From Parasponia andersonii (Eukaryota > Streptophyta > Magnoliopsida > Rosales > Cannabaceae): DNA of 64,000 bases. The stretch lies in contig JXTB01000120.1 in NCBI GenBank assembly GCA_002914805.1, positions 110,037 to 174,036 on the forward strand. Reading direction: 5' to 3'. The position numbers and the translations under genes are program-made. Positions 37,199 to 49,908 of the stretch are shown here, piece by piece; within the stretch, counting starts at the first letter, position 1, and each line of letters opens with the position of its first letter. A model generated the notes under the pieces. It saw nothing but the letters and a program-made list of their open reading frames with translations. It was not told the origin of the DNA and made no database searches.

Positions 37199-40100
37199 GT
37201 TTCCTTTAGCAAATAAATAAATAAAAATAAAGTAGCTTGTTTGAGATTTCAGGCAGAATTTTCATCTATTTTGCAGCTTAGTTGTTGATTGTGCGGTTAC
37301 TATTTCAGTGTACTCCGAAGACTAAATTCCACTAGATAGTTATAGGTCAAAACTGTTATCGTGGAACTTTTATTATTCTGCAATTTTGTGATTAGTGTTT
37401 TGGAAGATTTTGAGTTTGTATGAAAAGCATCAAGCCTTGAGGAGCAAGACATTGTACATTTAGACTACATGTTTTTCATACATTAGTCTTCATGTTTTTC
37501 AAACATTAGTCTTCATTTCTTTGAAGATTTATTTACATTTATCGCTTTGAAAATGGTTATCTATATAACTGAGGTAGGTTAAAAGAACCATTGTATAATA
37601 CTTCAATTATCTTTGTTCTCAAATTTGTCACATGTTTTATGCTGTTCTTGTTCTTATTATCAGTCCATTTCAAATAGGCTTTTTGGATTAACATTTGTAC
37701 CTGTACGAACTTATATAAGAACTGTTTATGTTGTTACTTTTAAGTTATTATTTTGGAAAACATATACTTCATTTTTAGGGGGTTTTTTTTTTCTCACAAA
37801 GAATTTGCTTAATTATTGCAGTAGAATTCAGGGCTGGTTATTTGGTATACAGCTTTTTGGTGTGTTTTTTTTTTTAATTTATTTTATTAGTTTCTTTTTT
37901 AAAAAAAAGTGCATGGAATTGCTATAGGTAGTAGGCATCATGCGGCGTATAATGTGTGAGGGTTAGCTTGTTCATGATTTGAATGATTGGAACTCATGAT
38001 TCGTGTCAGGATAAAGGGCAGAAAATTGACGTTTAACGTCTTGTGTAATTTATTATGTAGCAAAGGATTCATTCCTTGGAGTTGTGAAATCTTCAACAAG
38101 GTCCTAAGGTTTTCCTAAGCTGAGGTTCAACCTTTTTTGTGGGTGTGTGTATGTGTGTATTTGTACTCGAATAATGTGCCAAATGTATAGTGTTGTTTTC
38201 TTGTTCTTATACTTCTGTCATAAGATGTTTGGTTTTCTTTGGTCTCCCTTAGTTGGCAAATGAAATGTTATTCTTCTATATTCTGTGTCTTCAGTGAATT
38301 TCATACATTTTTAAGTAGTGAATGTTATTACTACAATCGAGAGCATGTGCACTAATTGAGAATGGCCCTTTAGCAAAAAGAAAGAAAGGAAGGAGTGAAA
38401 TATAATACATGATATTAGAGAGAGGACAGAGATTTATGCTTTGTTTTGAAACTGAGAAGCAACATCTGTGATTACTGGAACTGGAAGGCTCACATCAAGA
38501 CTTAAACTCATTCAAAAGTACTGCATCTTTTATCATGTTGAGTGGAATTTAGAAACTGTATATTTGATTCGTCATTAATTCTGCATATTTTTTTTCTCTC
38601 GACTATCCCTCTTTCTACTTTCCTGCAGATGCCATGATAAAGAACTTTGAGACAACTGTAGCAGCTAATAGATTGACTGCAGAGAGTTTGAACTCTAAGT
38701 TGGGTGAGGTGAAGCTTGAGTTGAATATAAAAGAAGATCAGATTAACCACTTGCTAACCATAAAGGAGAACCTAGAGAAAGAAAAGAGTGATGTTCAATT
38801 GTTGAAGGATGACCTTGCTAAAAGATTAGATATATCCCTCCTCGAGATAAAGAAGCTTGAAGCTCTCATTCATGTGTTTGGTTCATTGTTAGTTGAAGTG
38901 GATAAAACAAGTCTGACTTTTTTAGATAAGTTTGATCAGCTAAACTCTCTTCACAACTCTTGCTTCAAGTTGGTCCAGGAGGAGAGAGACCTTGCTACCA
39001 AGTATGCTAAGCGACAGTATGATCAACTTAATGATAAGTTTTTACTTGAAACATCAGAGAAGAATGCATTGCAATTGGGAAATCAGGACTTAAACAATAA
39101 GGTCATCGAACTTCAGAAAGTACAGGAGTCTATCATGACACGGCTTTCAGAGGAAGGCAATTTAGCCACGGAGAGGATCCAGCAGCTGGAGTCTGAAGCA
39201 GAAACACTGGTTTCAAAGAAGATTGAGTCAGAGCAGTTGATTTCCAAATTAGAATTGCAAGTTGATACTCTTTCAGAATGTTCGAGATCATCAGAGAAAA
39301 AAATGGTTTGCAAGTTTTGTCAACTCACCTATGAAAATTTCTAGCATTTGTAAATTTCTAAACCAAGGTTGTTTTCTAATATCTTGCAGCAAGATCTAGT
39401 GCTGAAAATTTCAGCATTAGAAACTGAAAATAAAAATAATATAGAAAAATTAGAATCAGAGATGCAGAAAAAGGTGGAAGAAATGGATGTTCTACGAAGA
39501 GAGGGTGAGAAACGAGAGGAGCACATGGACTCGCTGGAGAAACAAGTAGAACAGCTTCATCACGTCATAGAGGAAAAGGAACAGCTAATTCTGCAGTATA
39601 AGGAACGGGAGATGAAGCTGGAACAACAATTTACAGAGGTTCTGAAACCAGCTTTGGCATATTATTGTGAGAGTCTTCATACTATTTGATTACCTAAAAG
39701 ATTCTGTAGATTCTTGCAGAATCAGGTATTGTTGACTGCTGCTGAAAGTAGACTTGCAGAGGCTAGGAAGCAATATGATGTCATGCTAGAAAGTAAACAA
39801 CTGGAATTATCAAGGCATTTGAAAGAATTATCCCAGAGGAATGATCAGGTATTGTCTCCTACTATTTACTTCAAATGAAACCTCTGTAAGCTGTACACGT
39901 TCCTTTAAATTGATCCAAGAAGGACTTGTATCAGGCAATTAACGACATTCGGAAGAAGTATGAGGCAGAGAAGTTGGAGATAATTAACATGGAAAAGGAA
40001 AAGGTTATTTCGTTTCCTTATCTCTTTGACACTTTTAATAGTGAATCGTGTTCGTCATCCTTTTCTACCTTCAGGCAGAAAAAGTTACTGGAGAAATGGA

Positions 40101-41360
40101 AGCAAAATGTGACCAGAAAGTTGCAGAATGCAAAGAAGAATCAAAACAATACCTGATGCGTGTGCAGGGGGAACATGCTTCTCTGGTATGCCTCAGAAAC
40201 TGTTGCAAGCTTAATATTGTTAAATTGTTAAATTTCCACTTTCCAGTGGCACTTTTGTTCCTTATGCAACACAGATATCCCATTTATTTTCCTTGAGGTA
40301 TTCTGCCATTAGCAATCCGTTTCTTGCACTTGAGTAAACATTTGCATATGTCAGACACCCATAAACCTGCTCCAATAGTAGTTCCACTTATTTCTCATTG
40401 TTTTAATCATAAACCTTTCGTGTATTATGCCAGTCAAATAGCCAAAGAAAGTTTGTGTTAACACCAGTTGAGGATTAATGTAGCAGGAACTGTTGTCACG
40501 GTTACGCCAACTACATATGATTATTTTTGCTGCGCACCATGGTGGTTTGGGGTGATATTTTCAGTGTCTAAGTTGCGCATTCCATACAGAACATTATTGA
40601 CTTTCATTCTGCATATATATAGGTAAGTCTTATTCAGCAGGATTATGACAGGAAAGAGCTGAGTCTCAAAGCTAACCACAGTGAAGAACTAAAACGTTCT
40701 CAAATTCAAGCTGAAAATGAACTGAAAGAGGTACTTGCAGTTCAAGATTTAGTCGCATTCGGTTCTAATACCAAAATTCACTTCAGTTGCTAATTAACCG
40801 TAATGTGTACAGAGAATGGCAACACTGAGAAACGAACATGAAACCCAGATAATAACTCTGAGATGTCAGCATGAAGATGACTATAGGAAGCTTCAAGATG
40901 AGTTGGATCTTCAGAAATCCAAAGTAAGAACTTTCCTGGGACACAAGATATCATACTGTGTTCCTTGCTTTGTGTTCATTTTGAATGTCATCACAGGAGG
41001 ACCGGCAGAGGGCTTTACTGCAATTGCAGTGGAAAGTGATGGGTGATAAACTACAAGAGGACCAAGAAGTAAATTCAAAAAAGGTTTGGATTAACCAATG
41101 CTACCTCTCACACTGTCTCAAGTGTACATATTTATGTACCATTTGGGGCTGGATGCAACAGTAGAAATGTCTGATGAAATCACAACATCTTGATTTTCTG
41201 TTTCTTTTTTCTGGAGTCTGTAAATATTGTCTGATGCGTAAATATGATAGGGTTCTTTTGTCCACCCTTAAGTTTTCTTTAAGATTTTTCTGAAGTTCCT
41301 ATTTATTTTCTCTAACATGGGAGCTTATGCTTCTATTTGGTCGCCACAGCCCCATTACCT

Positions 41361-41421
<61 letters not shown>

Positions 41422-42896
41422 TTTATAGTAGTCCAATTTTTATGTTTAACATTATCTTTGATAATTTTATTTCAGGATTACTCCGTTTCCTCAATTCGTA
41501 TCAGGAATTCTGCGAGTGCAAAAAGAAGTGAACATACTCTGGTGAGACCAGAGAACGAAGAGAAGGTAAAACCAAAACTGATGGATCAATTTGCACATTT
41601 CAGTCTTGCCTAAATTATGACTCCTATCTTCTTATGTCACTATTTTTGTTCTTCACAGGATTCATCATTCTTGAGAGCAACACAAACACCAGTATCAAAG
41701 TTGTTGAAAAAAGTCGAGAATGTAGGCACAGGAAGTGTGTTGAGTATTCCTAAACATCATAAGAAGGCAAGTAGTTCTGCAATTTAGTTTTCACCGCAAG
41801 TATACTCTTCACTGGTGCAGTTCATGTAATTTGCTTCCTCTTTAGACTTACATCACAGCACTGCAGGTTACACATCATGAATATGAAGTTGAAACCTCTA
41901 ATGGAAGGACAATTACAAAGCGAAGGAAAACAAAGAGTACAGTCATGTTTGAGGTATGCACCTGGTTATCATGACAAAGCCTACATACATGAATTTGAGT
42001 AAACAGATACTGTGCTGAATTTCCGTTTTTTGTTACATCAGGATCCAAGTAAACGTAAAAAGATGAATACACCGAAAGCAAATACTCCAAGGAGAGCTGT
42101 CAAGGTGAAGCTAAAATGACTATTTATTCCTTTCAGTAATTTCCTGTAGATAATATATACTTTATCATCTCGTTAGGATACTTTTGTAGCCTTTTCAAGA
42201 TACCATGATGGCTTGAAAGACTTATTGTTGGAATTTAAATAAAGATGCTCTAGTATTAAAGAATTATCAGACGACCAAACAAGTAATTTTGAAACAGATG
42301 TTCTTCTATGTCGTCAATGTGTGAATGCTCTCTACTTAGAGCCTCTAAATTCAAAATGGTTTGGTAAATGAGCCCTGGCTCACCATACTAGTGTTAGTAC
42401 TTCATTTAGGGTTACTTTGCTTCTTATTAGTGGAGCTTTTTAGAGCGTGCTTGTTTTAGGAACATAGAGCTCATATTTGTTAACTGACCGGGAAGAATAA
42501 TACTGCTCACTATAAAAGTCTTATGGTCTGAAAATAGGAAGTCCAAACATACTGCCTTTGTTAGTTCTGATTATCTGTCTGACTAATTGGCCACATGAAA
42601 ATTGATGTAAGAGAAGTGGAATAACTTTTGATGAGTGTAGTACATTAGAATTTATCCACAAAACCCTTTTGTCTAGACACTGTTAAAACTTGATGTACAT
42701 AGAATTGAACCTTGAGTTCAGATCTGTGGTACAGATAAATAGATATTACTGTAATGGTCTTTTCCGTTTGGTATGTTTGGAGTGTGTAAAGTGTTAATAG
42801 CTTATGCAGGGAGTTAAGGAAGGGGCTCATCCACCTCCTTCAAACCTTGGTGATTTGTTTAGAGAAGGGTCTCTGGATCCATATGCATTTGATTAG
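35918..42896 (+). CDS. ZYP1: Synaptonemal complex transverse filament protein ZYP1
   Basis: Eighteen exons: 35918-36074, 36160-36209, 36438-36645, 36747-36872, 37062-37160, 38629-39305, 39390-39638, 39720-39848, 39935-40003, 40075-40185, 40623-40730, 40813-40923, 40997-41083, 41476-41565, 41659-41766, 41867-41953, 42042-42104 and 42810-42896. They total 2616 nt, 871 aa. The protein has a short head ([18 protein letters not shown]), a coiled-coil rod over most of its length, and a basic tail with [45 protein letters not shown] and a C-terminus [17 protein letters not shown]. These blocks match plant ZYP1. From family knowledge, ZYP1 dimers bridge paired chromosome axes in meiotic prophase and control crossover distribution. 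All introns are GT-AG except intron 15, which has a GC donor (AAG|GCAAGT). Exon 11 opens with GTAAGT. From exon 6 on, all exons are multiples of three. There is only one copy here. Confidence 0.95.
41361..41418. repeat. (AT)n microsatellite in ZYP1 intron 13
   Basis: An uninterrupted TA run of nearly 60 bp inside the intron between exons 13 and 14. A (TG)n run of about 28 bp also lies in intron 5 near 37170. Confidence 0.9.
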
Positions 42897-43507
42897 AGGT
42901 ATTTGCAATTTATTACTATAGACAGGTATGTTCTTCTGAATAAAAGGCTTTACCTGAACTTTTAAATGATAATTCTGGCGAATTCATAAAGTCTGCATTC
43001 CTAGAATCCTATCTAAACACATATGTAGCAAATAAACATTTCATATCTGCAATTTGTTCAAATAATATAATCGAACATGTTCTAGGATGCTTTTGTCAGT
43101 ACGGTCACTAGCTGGTACTTAAGGCAATGTTACCTTAAATGCTTGCCTCTAATTATCTCAGGAGAATTCTCCAGTAGATCCAGAGCAAATAGGCGTTTCT
43201 CTGTTGTTTTTCTTGACTACAACACCGTGGCAGATGGGCATTTGATTTGACCAGCTTAAGGGATTTGGAGTTCATGTTTTTTTTTTTTCCTCCTTTAATA
43301 CGTAAATAAGATCAGAGATTATTACTCTCTGTTGAATTGCCGGATTCATTTGGATGCTTTGTCAATTCTGGACTCTTTTGTATATAAAGGGCTTCAGGTG
43401 GGAGACGGATTATGACAGTTCTTATAAAATGTATTGACCTTGTTAGAGAATTATCTTGGATTGAGAATTTTACCATCCATTGACGCTTTCCTTTTTTAAG
43501 AACGAAA
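42897..43507. other. ZYP1 3' region up to the assembly gap
   Basis: Contains the ZYP1 3' untranslated region and flank. No further reading frame is supported. Confidence 0.5.
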
Positions 43508-43827
43508 NNNNNNNNNNNNNNNNNNNNNNNNNNNNNNNNNNNNNNNNNNNNNNNNNNNNNNNNNNNNNNNNNNNNNNNNNNNNNNNNNNNNNNNNNNNNN
43601 NNNNNNNNNNNNNNNNNNNNNNNNNNNNNNNNNNNNNNNNNNNNNNNNNNNNNNNNNNNNNNNNNNNNNNNNNNNNNNNNNNNNNNNNNNNNNNNNNNNN
43701 NNNNNNNNNNNNNNNNNNNNNNNNNNNNNNNNNNNNNNNNNNNNNNNNNNNNNNNNNNNNNNNNNNNNNNNNNNNNNNNNNNNNNNNNNNNNNNNNNNNN
43801 NNNNNNNNNNNNNNNNNNNNNNNNNNN
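43508..43827. other. Assembly gap, 320 N
   Basis: A run of N bases. Anything that appears open across it is meaningless. Confidence 1.
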
Positions 43828-43899
43828 TGATTCAAAAGAACAAAGAGTGAATAAAATCTTCCCAGCTTTCGAAGGCACGTATCTCATCTGAATTCATTA

Positions 43900-43940
<41 letters not shown>

Positions 43941-43949
43941 CATGCATAC

Positions 43950-44084
43950 CATGATCTGATTTAGGTTGAGGCGGCGACACCGGGAAGTTTTCAACGACGA
44001 AAGCAGAATTGCCGCTTTCCCGCATCGAATTGCTAGGTGCGATTTCAGAGCTTCATTTTTGGTTTGGGCTTCTCTTCCCTCCAT
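43950..44084 (-). CDS. Possible first exon of an unknown minus-strand gene
   Basis: The minus strand has an ATG at 44084 after a (GA)n leader (44108-44144), then 45 codons (MEGREAQTKNEALKSHLAIR and on through CGKAAILLSSLKTSR) and a good donor ATG|GTATGC exactly in frame at 43950. This looks like a plant first exon. The next exon would fall in or beyond the N gap, and the ZYP1 3' end follows, so the gene may be incomplete, misassembled, or chance. I do not recognise the family. Confidence 0.3.
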
Positions 44085-44102
44085 TGTTTCCGATCTCTTC
44101 TC

Positions 44103-44144
<42 letters not shown>

Positions 44145-44145
<1 letters not shown>

Positions 44146-45308
44146 ATCTCTATGCTTCCCAATTTGAATTTTGAGAAATATATAAAAAGGGAGCTCAAGC
44201 TTTACGCGCTTTGCAGTTTCATATGCAAATACCGTATTCCTTCACCTTTGGCTCTCAGCATCTAAGTGCTCTCACCTTAATTTCCCCTCCCATTTTTCCC
44301 TCCTATTTTATTTTATTATTATTATTTTTTTTGGCTACAACGTTCCTTTACCTCTTCTTTTTTAATTCTTCTGAATGGTATTTTATAACTTAATTATAAG
44401 TACATTTTTATAATGTTCGTTTAGTTTAGACACTGCAAATATTATTTCCTTCTAAATTTAAAACTTAGTAACAAATTTATATTTTTTTTTGGGTCAAACA
44501 AATTTTGTCTATATGAATTTATCAAAATACCTTTCAAAATTTAAGAATATATATTTTAATACTTAATTTAAAATTAGAACTAACTAAATTAATAGCCAAA
44601 AGAACAAATATAAAAAAATTTAAAAAAATACAAAAACTTATAAATATTACATATTATTTATAAAAAAATATCATTTTTTAAAATAAAAAAATCAATTTTA
44701 TATAAGTTTTAAATTTGATCTTCTTTTAAAGTATTTATGTTTAAACTTTTAAGAGTATTTCGGTAAACATAATAATCAAAATTGGTATTTGACTCATAAA
44801 TGGTATAAATTTGTCACAAATTCTAAATCTTGAAAGTCAAAGTTGATAATAATTGAAACTCAAAGTATAAACTAAATCAAAAATCAAAATGCAATGTATA
44901 AAAATGTAATTATCTATTTTGTAAAATATTGTTAAGATTGAATACACTTTTACATTTAGTTTAGCTGTGTTAAGGAATAAGGCCTTGAGTGGCCATGTAA
45001 TTGGATGAAATTGAAATTTAAGCTGATTATCCATTTGTTTTGCCTTATTTCACTAGTATTGGTCTCGTTTCGTTTGCATATTTGAATGAGTGTATTTAAA
45101 TGAAAATTATGAAATGTGGGACATTTGAAATGAAATAAAGTGAAATATATTGTAATTAGAATAAGAGACATTAGATATACTATTCAAAAATATCTCCATT
45201 CTCATTCCAAGATATAAAAAATTCATTTCAATGATTGATGTAACTGATGGAGCATTTGAATAGAAAAACTGAAATGTTGAAATAATATTCATTCTAAAAG
45301 ACTATTTT
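44145..45308. other. AT-rich spacer, no gene seen
   Basis: About 1.1 kb of low-complexity AT-rich DNA with stops in all frames and no recognised repeat, up to the hAT terminus. Confidence 0.5.
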
Positions 45309-46255
45309 TAGGATGACAATTTAACCTGCAAACCCGTTTACCTACGGGTACTCGACTCTAATGGAGCTGGTTGTACCCGGATGTTACGCGAGTCGAGTTC
45401 CGATTTAAAAGATTATACCCTGGTAGGTTCGGGGCAAGTTCGGGTTTAGATATACCCATCCCCAAACCTGACCCGATTATATACTTATATGTTATTTTTG
45501 AAATATAATTTGCATATATGTATATATATATATATATATTATTGTATATCAAAAAATATTAAAGTCCATTCCTCAATACTTAAGGAAGCCCAATCCGTCC
45601 TTGATACTTAAGGAAGCTTAATCCCAAATTCTCAATCAATTACAGGAATTGTAGTATGAAGAAAAGGAAAAAAAAACCCTAAGTTAAGTAATTTTTATTT
45701 TCAATAGCAGTTGTCGCCAGCCTTTGTGCAGTCTCTATAGACCACAGTCCACTATCCTCTTCCTCTCAAGCTCCCTGCCCTTTTGAGATCCCGGGGATGG
45801 GGCGAAATCTTTGCCGCCTCTCAACTCAAATCTAAAGACTTGAGCATTCTATTTTGTTTGCGTTAAAATAAACCCCACGACACCTACAGAATATGCCTTT
45901 ATATTCTGAATTTATTGTTCTCTTTCTTATTTTTTTAAGCTTTAGTTTAGTTTAATCAAAGGAAAAGAAAAATCATGTTGAATAGTTTTTTAAGACTTTG
46001 GAACTATAAAATTTCAAAGACTAAAGTAGAATTTGACCTTTTTATTGTTGTTGTTGTTGTTGGTTAATGTATATTCACTCGTTATATGAGAATTGAACAC
46101 ATTTTTATTTATCTGTTTTGGTAGTTAATACTGTATTAATACCGTGTGAAAAATGTACTATAACATTGACACTTTTGTTAAAGTCCCTTTCCTTGAATAA
46201 AATATCATGTAGAATTTATGCTTAATTGCCTTACTATTTTCCTTTTTTTTTCCCT

Positions 46256-46310
46256 GCCTAGTATATTGGCCTATTCTCTAAGCGCCTAGTATATTGGCCT
46301 ATTCTCTAAG
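46256..46310. repeat. Tandem duplication, 28-bp unit
   Basis: GCCTAGTATATTGGCCTATT and the seven bases after it occur at 46256 and 46284 with no difference, inside the hAT 5' region. Confidence 0.85.
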
Positions 46311-46903
46311 TTTTATAGGACTTAGGGGAGTTTAAACTAGCTAAAAGTACCAAATTCATTTACAAATGGAGTTTCAGGAATTGTTTGTTCTTGCTTTTAG
46401 TACATTTTTAGTAATAAAGATAAGTAGTGACACTGGCAAGGCATGTGAAAGTCTATTAAATAGTCGTGCATTTATTATTTATTATTATTAAAAACATGCA
46501 TTAGTTGTGCAATTATTATTATTAAAGTATATTCTCTATTGTTATTCTCTTTTCCCTAAAGAACGTGCATTAGTACATAGTTGTCTTCTAATTAAATATG
46601 TAAATAAAAAATAATCTATTAAATAGCATATGTTATTATAGGATCGTTAATCATAAAGACAAATAAGAATTAGGATAAATGATTTTTATTGGAAAAGACT
46701 CATTCTATTATTTAAATTTTAAATTTCATCTTATTGATCCTTAAATTATTAAAAATATTTCATTTAAGTCTTTTGCTTTACATTTTATTTGATTTTTAAT
46801 ATAGTAAATGCATAAGATGCATTTGTCATTTGTCATTGCAAGTGGGACTATAATTGAAATATAATTACTTATTTTGTTTGAATTTATATTTCTTGTAGAA
46901 ATT

Positions 46904-48516
46904 ATGAGTATTGATAGTGAACCAGTTGAAACTACTCAAGGTTTAAATTAAAGTCTTGGTGATGGATCAACTCCTCAACCTTCTTCACCAGTACAACCTA
47001 AAGACCAAACATCTAGGCCAGGTACACCTTTGAGAAATTCTCGTCTACTTCTTATAGAAAATCTTGAAAAAGGATCAGATAAGAATATGAATGATAGTAA
47101 TCATTTACTATTACAGATGAATATTCATCTAAGGATTCTACATTACTTACTAAAAAAAAATTGACTTCGGATGTTTATAATCATTTTAAAAGACAGAATA
47201 TTAATGGGTTAATGAAGGTAATTTGTAATTACTACGAAAAAAAAAACTAAATGTGAAAGCAAGAATAGTACTAATCATTTGCGTGAACATTGGAAAAGAT
47301 ATCCTCTTTGAAATGCAAAAGAGACATTAAGCAATCCAAATTGAATCCAAACAAAATTGATAAGGATGGAAAAACTACAATTTCTACTTATATATTTGAT
47401 CAAGAGCAATCTAGGAGAGATTTGGTAGAGATGATCATTTTGCATGAGTATCCATTTTCTATGGTTGAGCATAAAGGATTAGACGATACTCATTTAACTT
47501 ACAATCAATGTTTAAGATGGTGTCAAGAAACACAGTGAAGAATGATATTTTGAAGCTTTTTAACGAGCATAAGTTCAAGATTAAGTCTTTCATTCGCACT
47601 TTAAAAGTAGAGTTGCTATCACAATGGACATGTGGACTATTAACAACCAAAAGAGGTAGTACTTGGTTATTATAGTACATTTTATAGATAACTTAGGGAA
47701 ATTACACAACTTTATATTGAGATAATGCCATGTATATATTTATATTTTGGTAGTTTAATCATGATTGTAATTATTATATTTTTGTTTGCTAGGTTTATCT
47801 ACATACCTGTTTAAGACAGTGGAGAGACTATTAATAAGGTACTCTTTCAGACTCTAATAGATTGGAATCTTGATCGTAAATTGTCTACCTTAACACTTAA
47901 TAATTGTACCACTAATGATAGTAAGATTTCGAAGATAAAAGAGAAACTCGATAAAGATTCACTTTTATTGGAAGGGAAATTATTTCACATGATGCATACT
48001 GCACATATTTTGAATTTAATTGTGAAAGATTGGCTAAGTAAGCTTAAAAAAGGAATAGAGAATGTTCATAAAAGTGTTAATTTTTAGAAGGCCACATCTA
48101 AAAGGGTAGAAAAGTTTAAAGACTCAGCTAAATAAATAATTGGGCATACCATGTACTAAGAAGTTAATTCTTGATTGTAAAACTAGATGGAACTCTACAT
48201 ATTTAATACTTAAAACTACTTTGCTTTACAAGCTAGTTTTTCATTATTTAAGATTACGTGAACCGTAATATAAATGTGTTTATTCTGATGAAGATTAGGA
48301 AGTTGTTAAAGAGTTTTGTTATAGACTAAAGAGATTTTATAATGTTACTTCAATTTTTTCTGGGACTTATTATCCTACTGCTAATTTATTATTCACTGAG
48401 ATTTGTGAGTTCAGATTATCTCTAGATCATTAGATTGATTCTAATAGACTAGAAATAAGAAAGATGTTATTCGTGATGATAAAAAAAATTGAGAAATACT
48501 AGGATAAATTTCTGGG
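46904..48516 (+). pseudogene. hAT transposase remains, 5' part
   Basis: From an ATG at 46904 (MSIDSEPVETTQG) through the BED-like finger, the linker (SLKCKRDIKQSKLNPNKIDK) and the start of the catalytic region (KTRWNSTYLILKTTLLYK near 48180, an RW motif typical of hAT). The reading frame is broken by several stops and frame changes. It ends at EKYxDKF near 48515, where the foreign insert begins. Confidence 0.7.
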
Positions 48517-49908
48517 ATTTTGACAATGGCAAATTTTTGACTGTTCGGTTTCTTTTATTCTTTCCTATTCCAGAAAAACTTTTCGGCTTCCCTCCTTTTA
48601 AAAGCCGCAACTGTGTCTATCTGCCGTTTTACCAAAATTTTCAATCGCCCCAATCTCTCAACACCCCAAGATTTCTGCTTCCTTCTCTTCCAAAAACTTT
48701 CACTCTCCCAGTCGTCTTTCGGAACAATGGCTTCGAATCAAGCTCAGGAATTGCAATTTGTTACGGACTCAGAATTAGACTCATTGAGGAGGTAGCTCTG
48801 TTTCCCCGGAGGAGTGACGCTTCAACGAGTCAAAGGTCCCGTAGTCTGGTACCTCGGCCCTGCGCCCCTGAGGGTTCCATCGTTTTGGGCAGGAAGCATC
48901 TGGATTGCCTGCGATTCCCTCTTCCCCCTCTAGTCCATCAATTTTTTGCCCTGACGGGAATCCACCCGATGCAACTGAATGCCAACGGGATTATGATTCT
49001 GATGGGGCTCTCTGCCCTGTCAGTTATCTACAACATGCACATCGACCTGGAGGTGGTCTTCTACACTTACAAACTTGTTCTCATTCCTAAGAAGGGCTCC
49101 TACCCCACATTCTATCTCCAGTCGCTGCCTGGGCACCACATCTTTTGGGAGTTACCGCAGTCAGACAAACAATGGGACTCTCACGCCAGGCTTTATGCCG
49201 TTAGAGGGGCGTGGTGCTCCCCTTGGGTGAATGGAGAACATTTCCAAGTCCCCTCGGTCTTCCTGCAGAGTAAGCATCGGACTATGATCTTTGGGTCTGA
49301 ATTCCCTCATGATTTTATTGCTCATGTTACTTTGCCTTGTGTAGTCTCAGCAGAAGAAAGCAGGTTCGAGCCGCACCTGTCGGCTGGGCGGCTCAAAAGT
49401 CTGGAGAGGATAATTATCTTCAGTTCCCCGGAGGAATGCCGGCACATTCAAGCCGTCCTTAACCCCCTGACGATGAACCTGATGCCCAGGATGGTCTCAT
49501 ACCTCCCCTTTCCTTTGGATACCTGGGTCGTCACCAAGCACCTGAGGAGTCGGCTCGACGCCTCCATCCCGAACCGATTTCGCCGGGAAGAAAGTGACCG
49601 GATCACCATGGTGAGTCGGTAGGTTGGGGCCTCAAGCCAGCTGGCGGGCACCAACGATCTGGTAGCGCCGTCAAACCATGAACTCGAGGAGCCGTGAGGC
49701 TGGTGGCTGCGGAGTGCGTCAGGCTTCGCGTGGAGGAAAACGCCGCCCCCAAAGGGTTATGGGTAAGTTTATTTTTAAATCTTTGAATCCTTGTGGGTCG
49801 GGCCGTGATCGCAGACTAACTTCGTCGTCTATTATCCACAGACTCTGAGACGGGCTCGTCTGCTGGCCCTTCCCCCATCAAAGGGAGAATCACGGCGTCA
49901 AAAACTCA
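48517..49908 (+). mobile_element. Insert in the hAT element with a putative gypsy-type transposon (Transposase_28-like) domain
   Basis: A block of about 1.4 kb, clearly richer in GC than the hAT sequence around it, separates two adjoining parts of the hAT transposase. The long open stretch (up to 49622) contains LRFPLPPLVHQFFALTGIHP and LSVIYNMHIDLEVVFYTYKL, which resemble the plant 'putative gypsy type transposon' domain found in many repeat-derived plant proteins. A clean intron-like GT...AG segment lies at about 49762-49841. Whether the insert is a retroelement piece or a captured gene is open. No long terminal repeats or clear target duplication were seen. Treated here as a fossil. Confidence 0.5.

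Noticed and set aside
43312-43887. Apparently long open frames spanning the N block on both strands
   Set aside because: They are open only because N bases give no stops; the block is an assembly gap.
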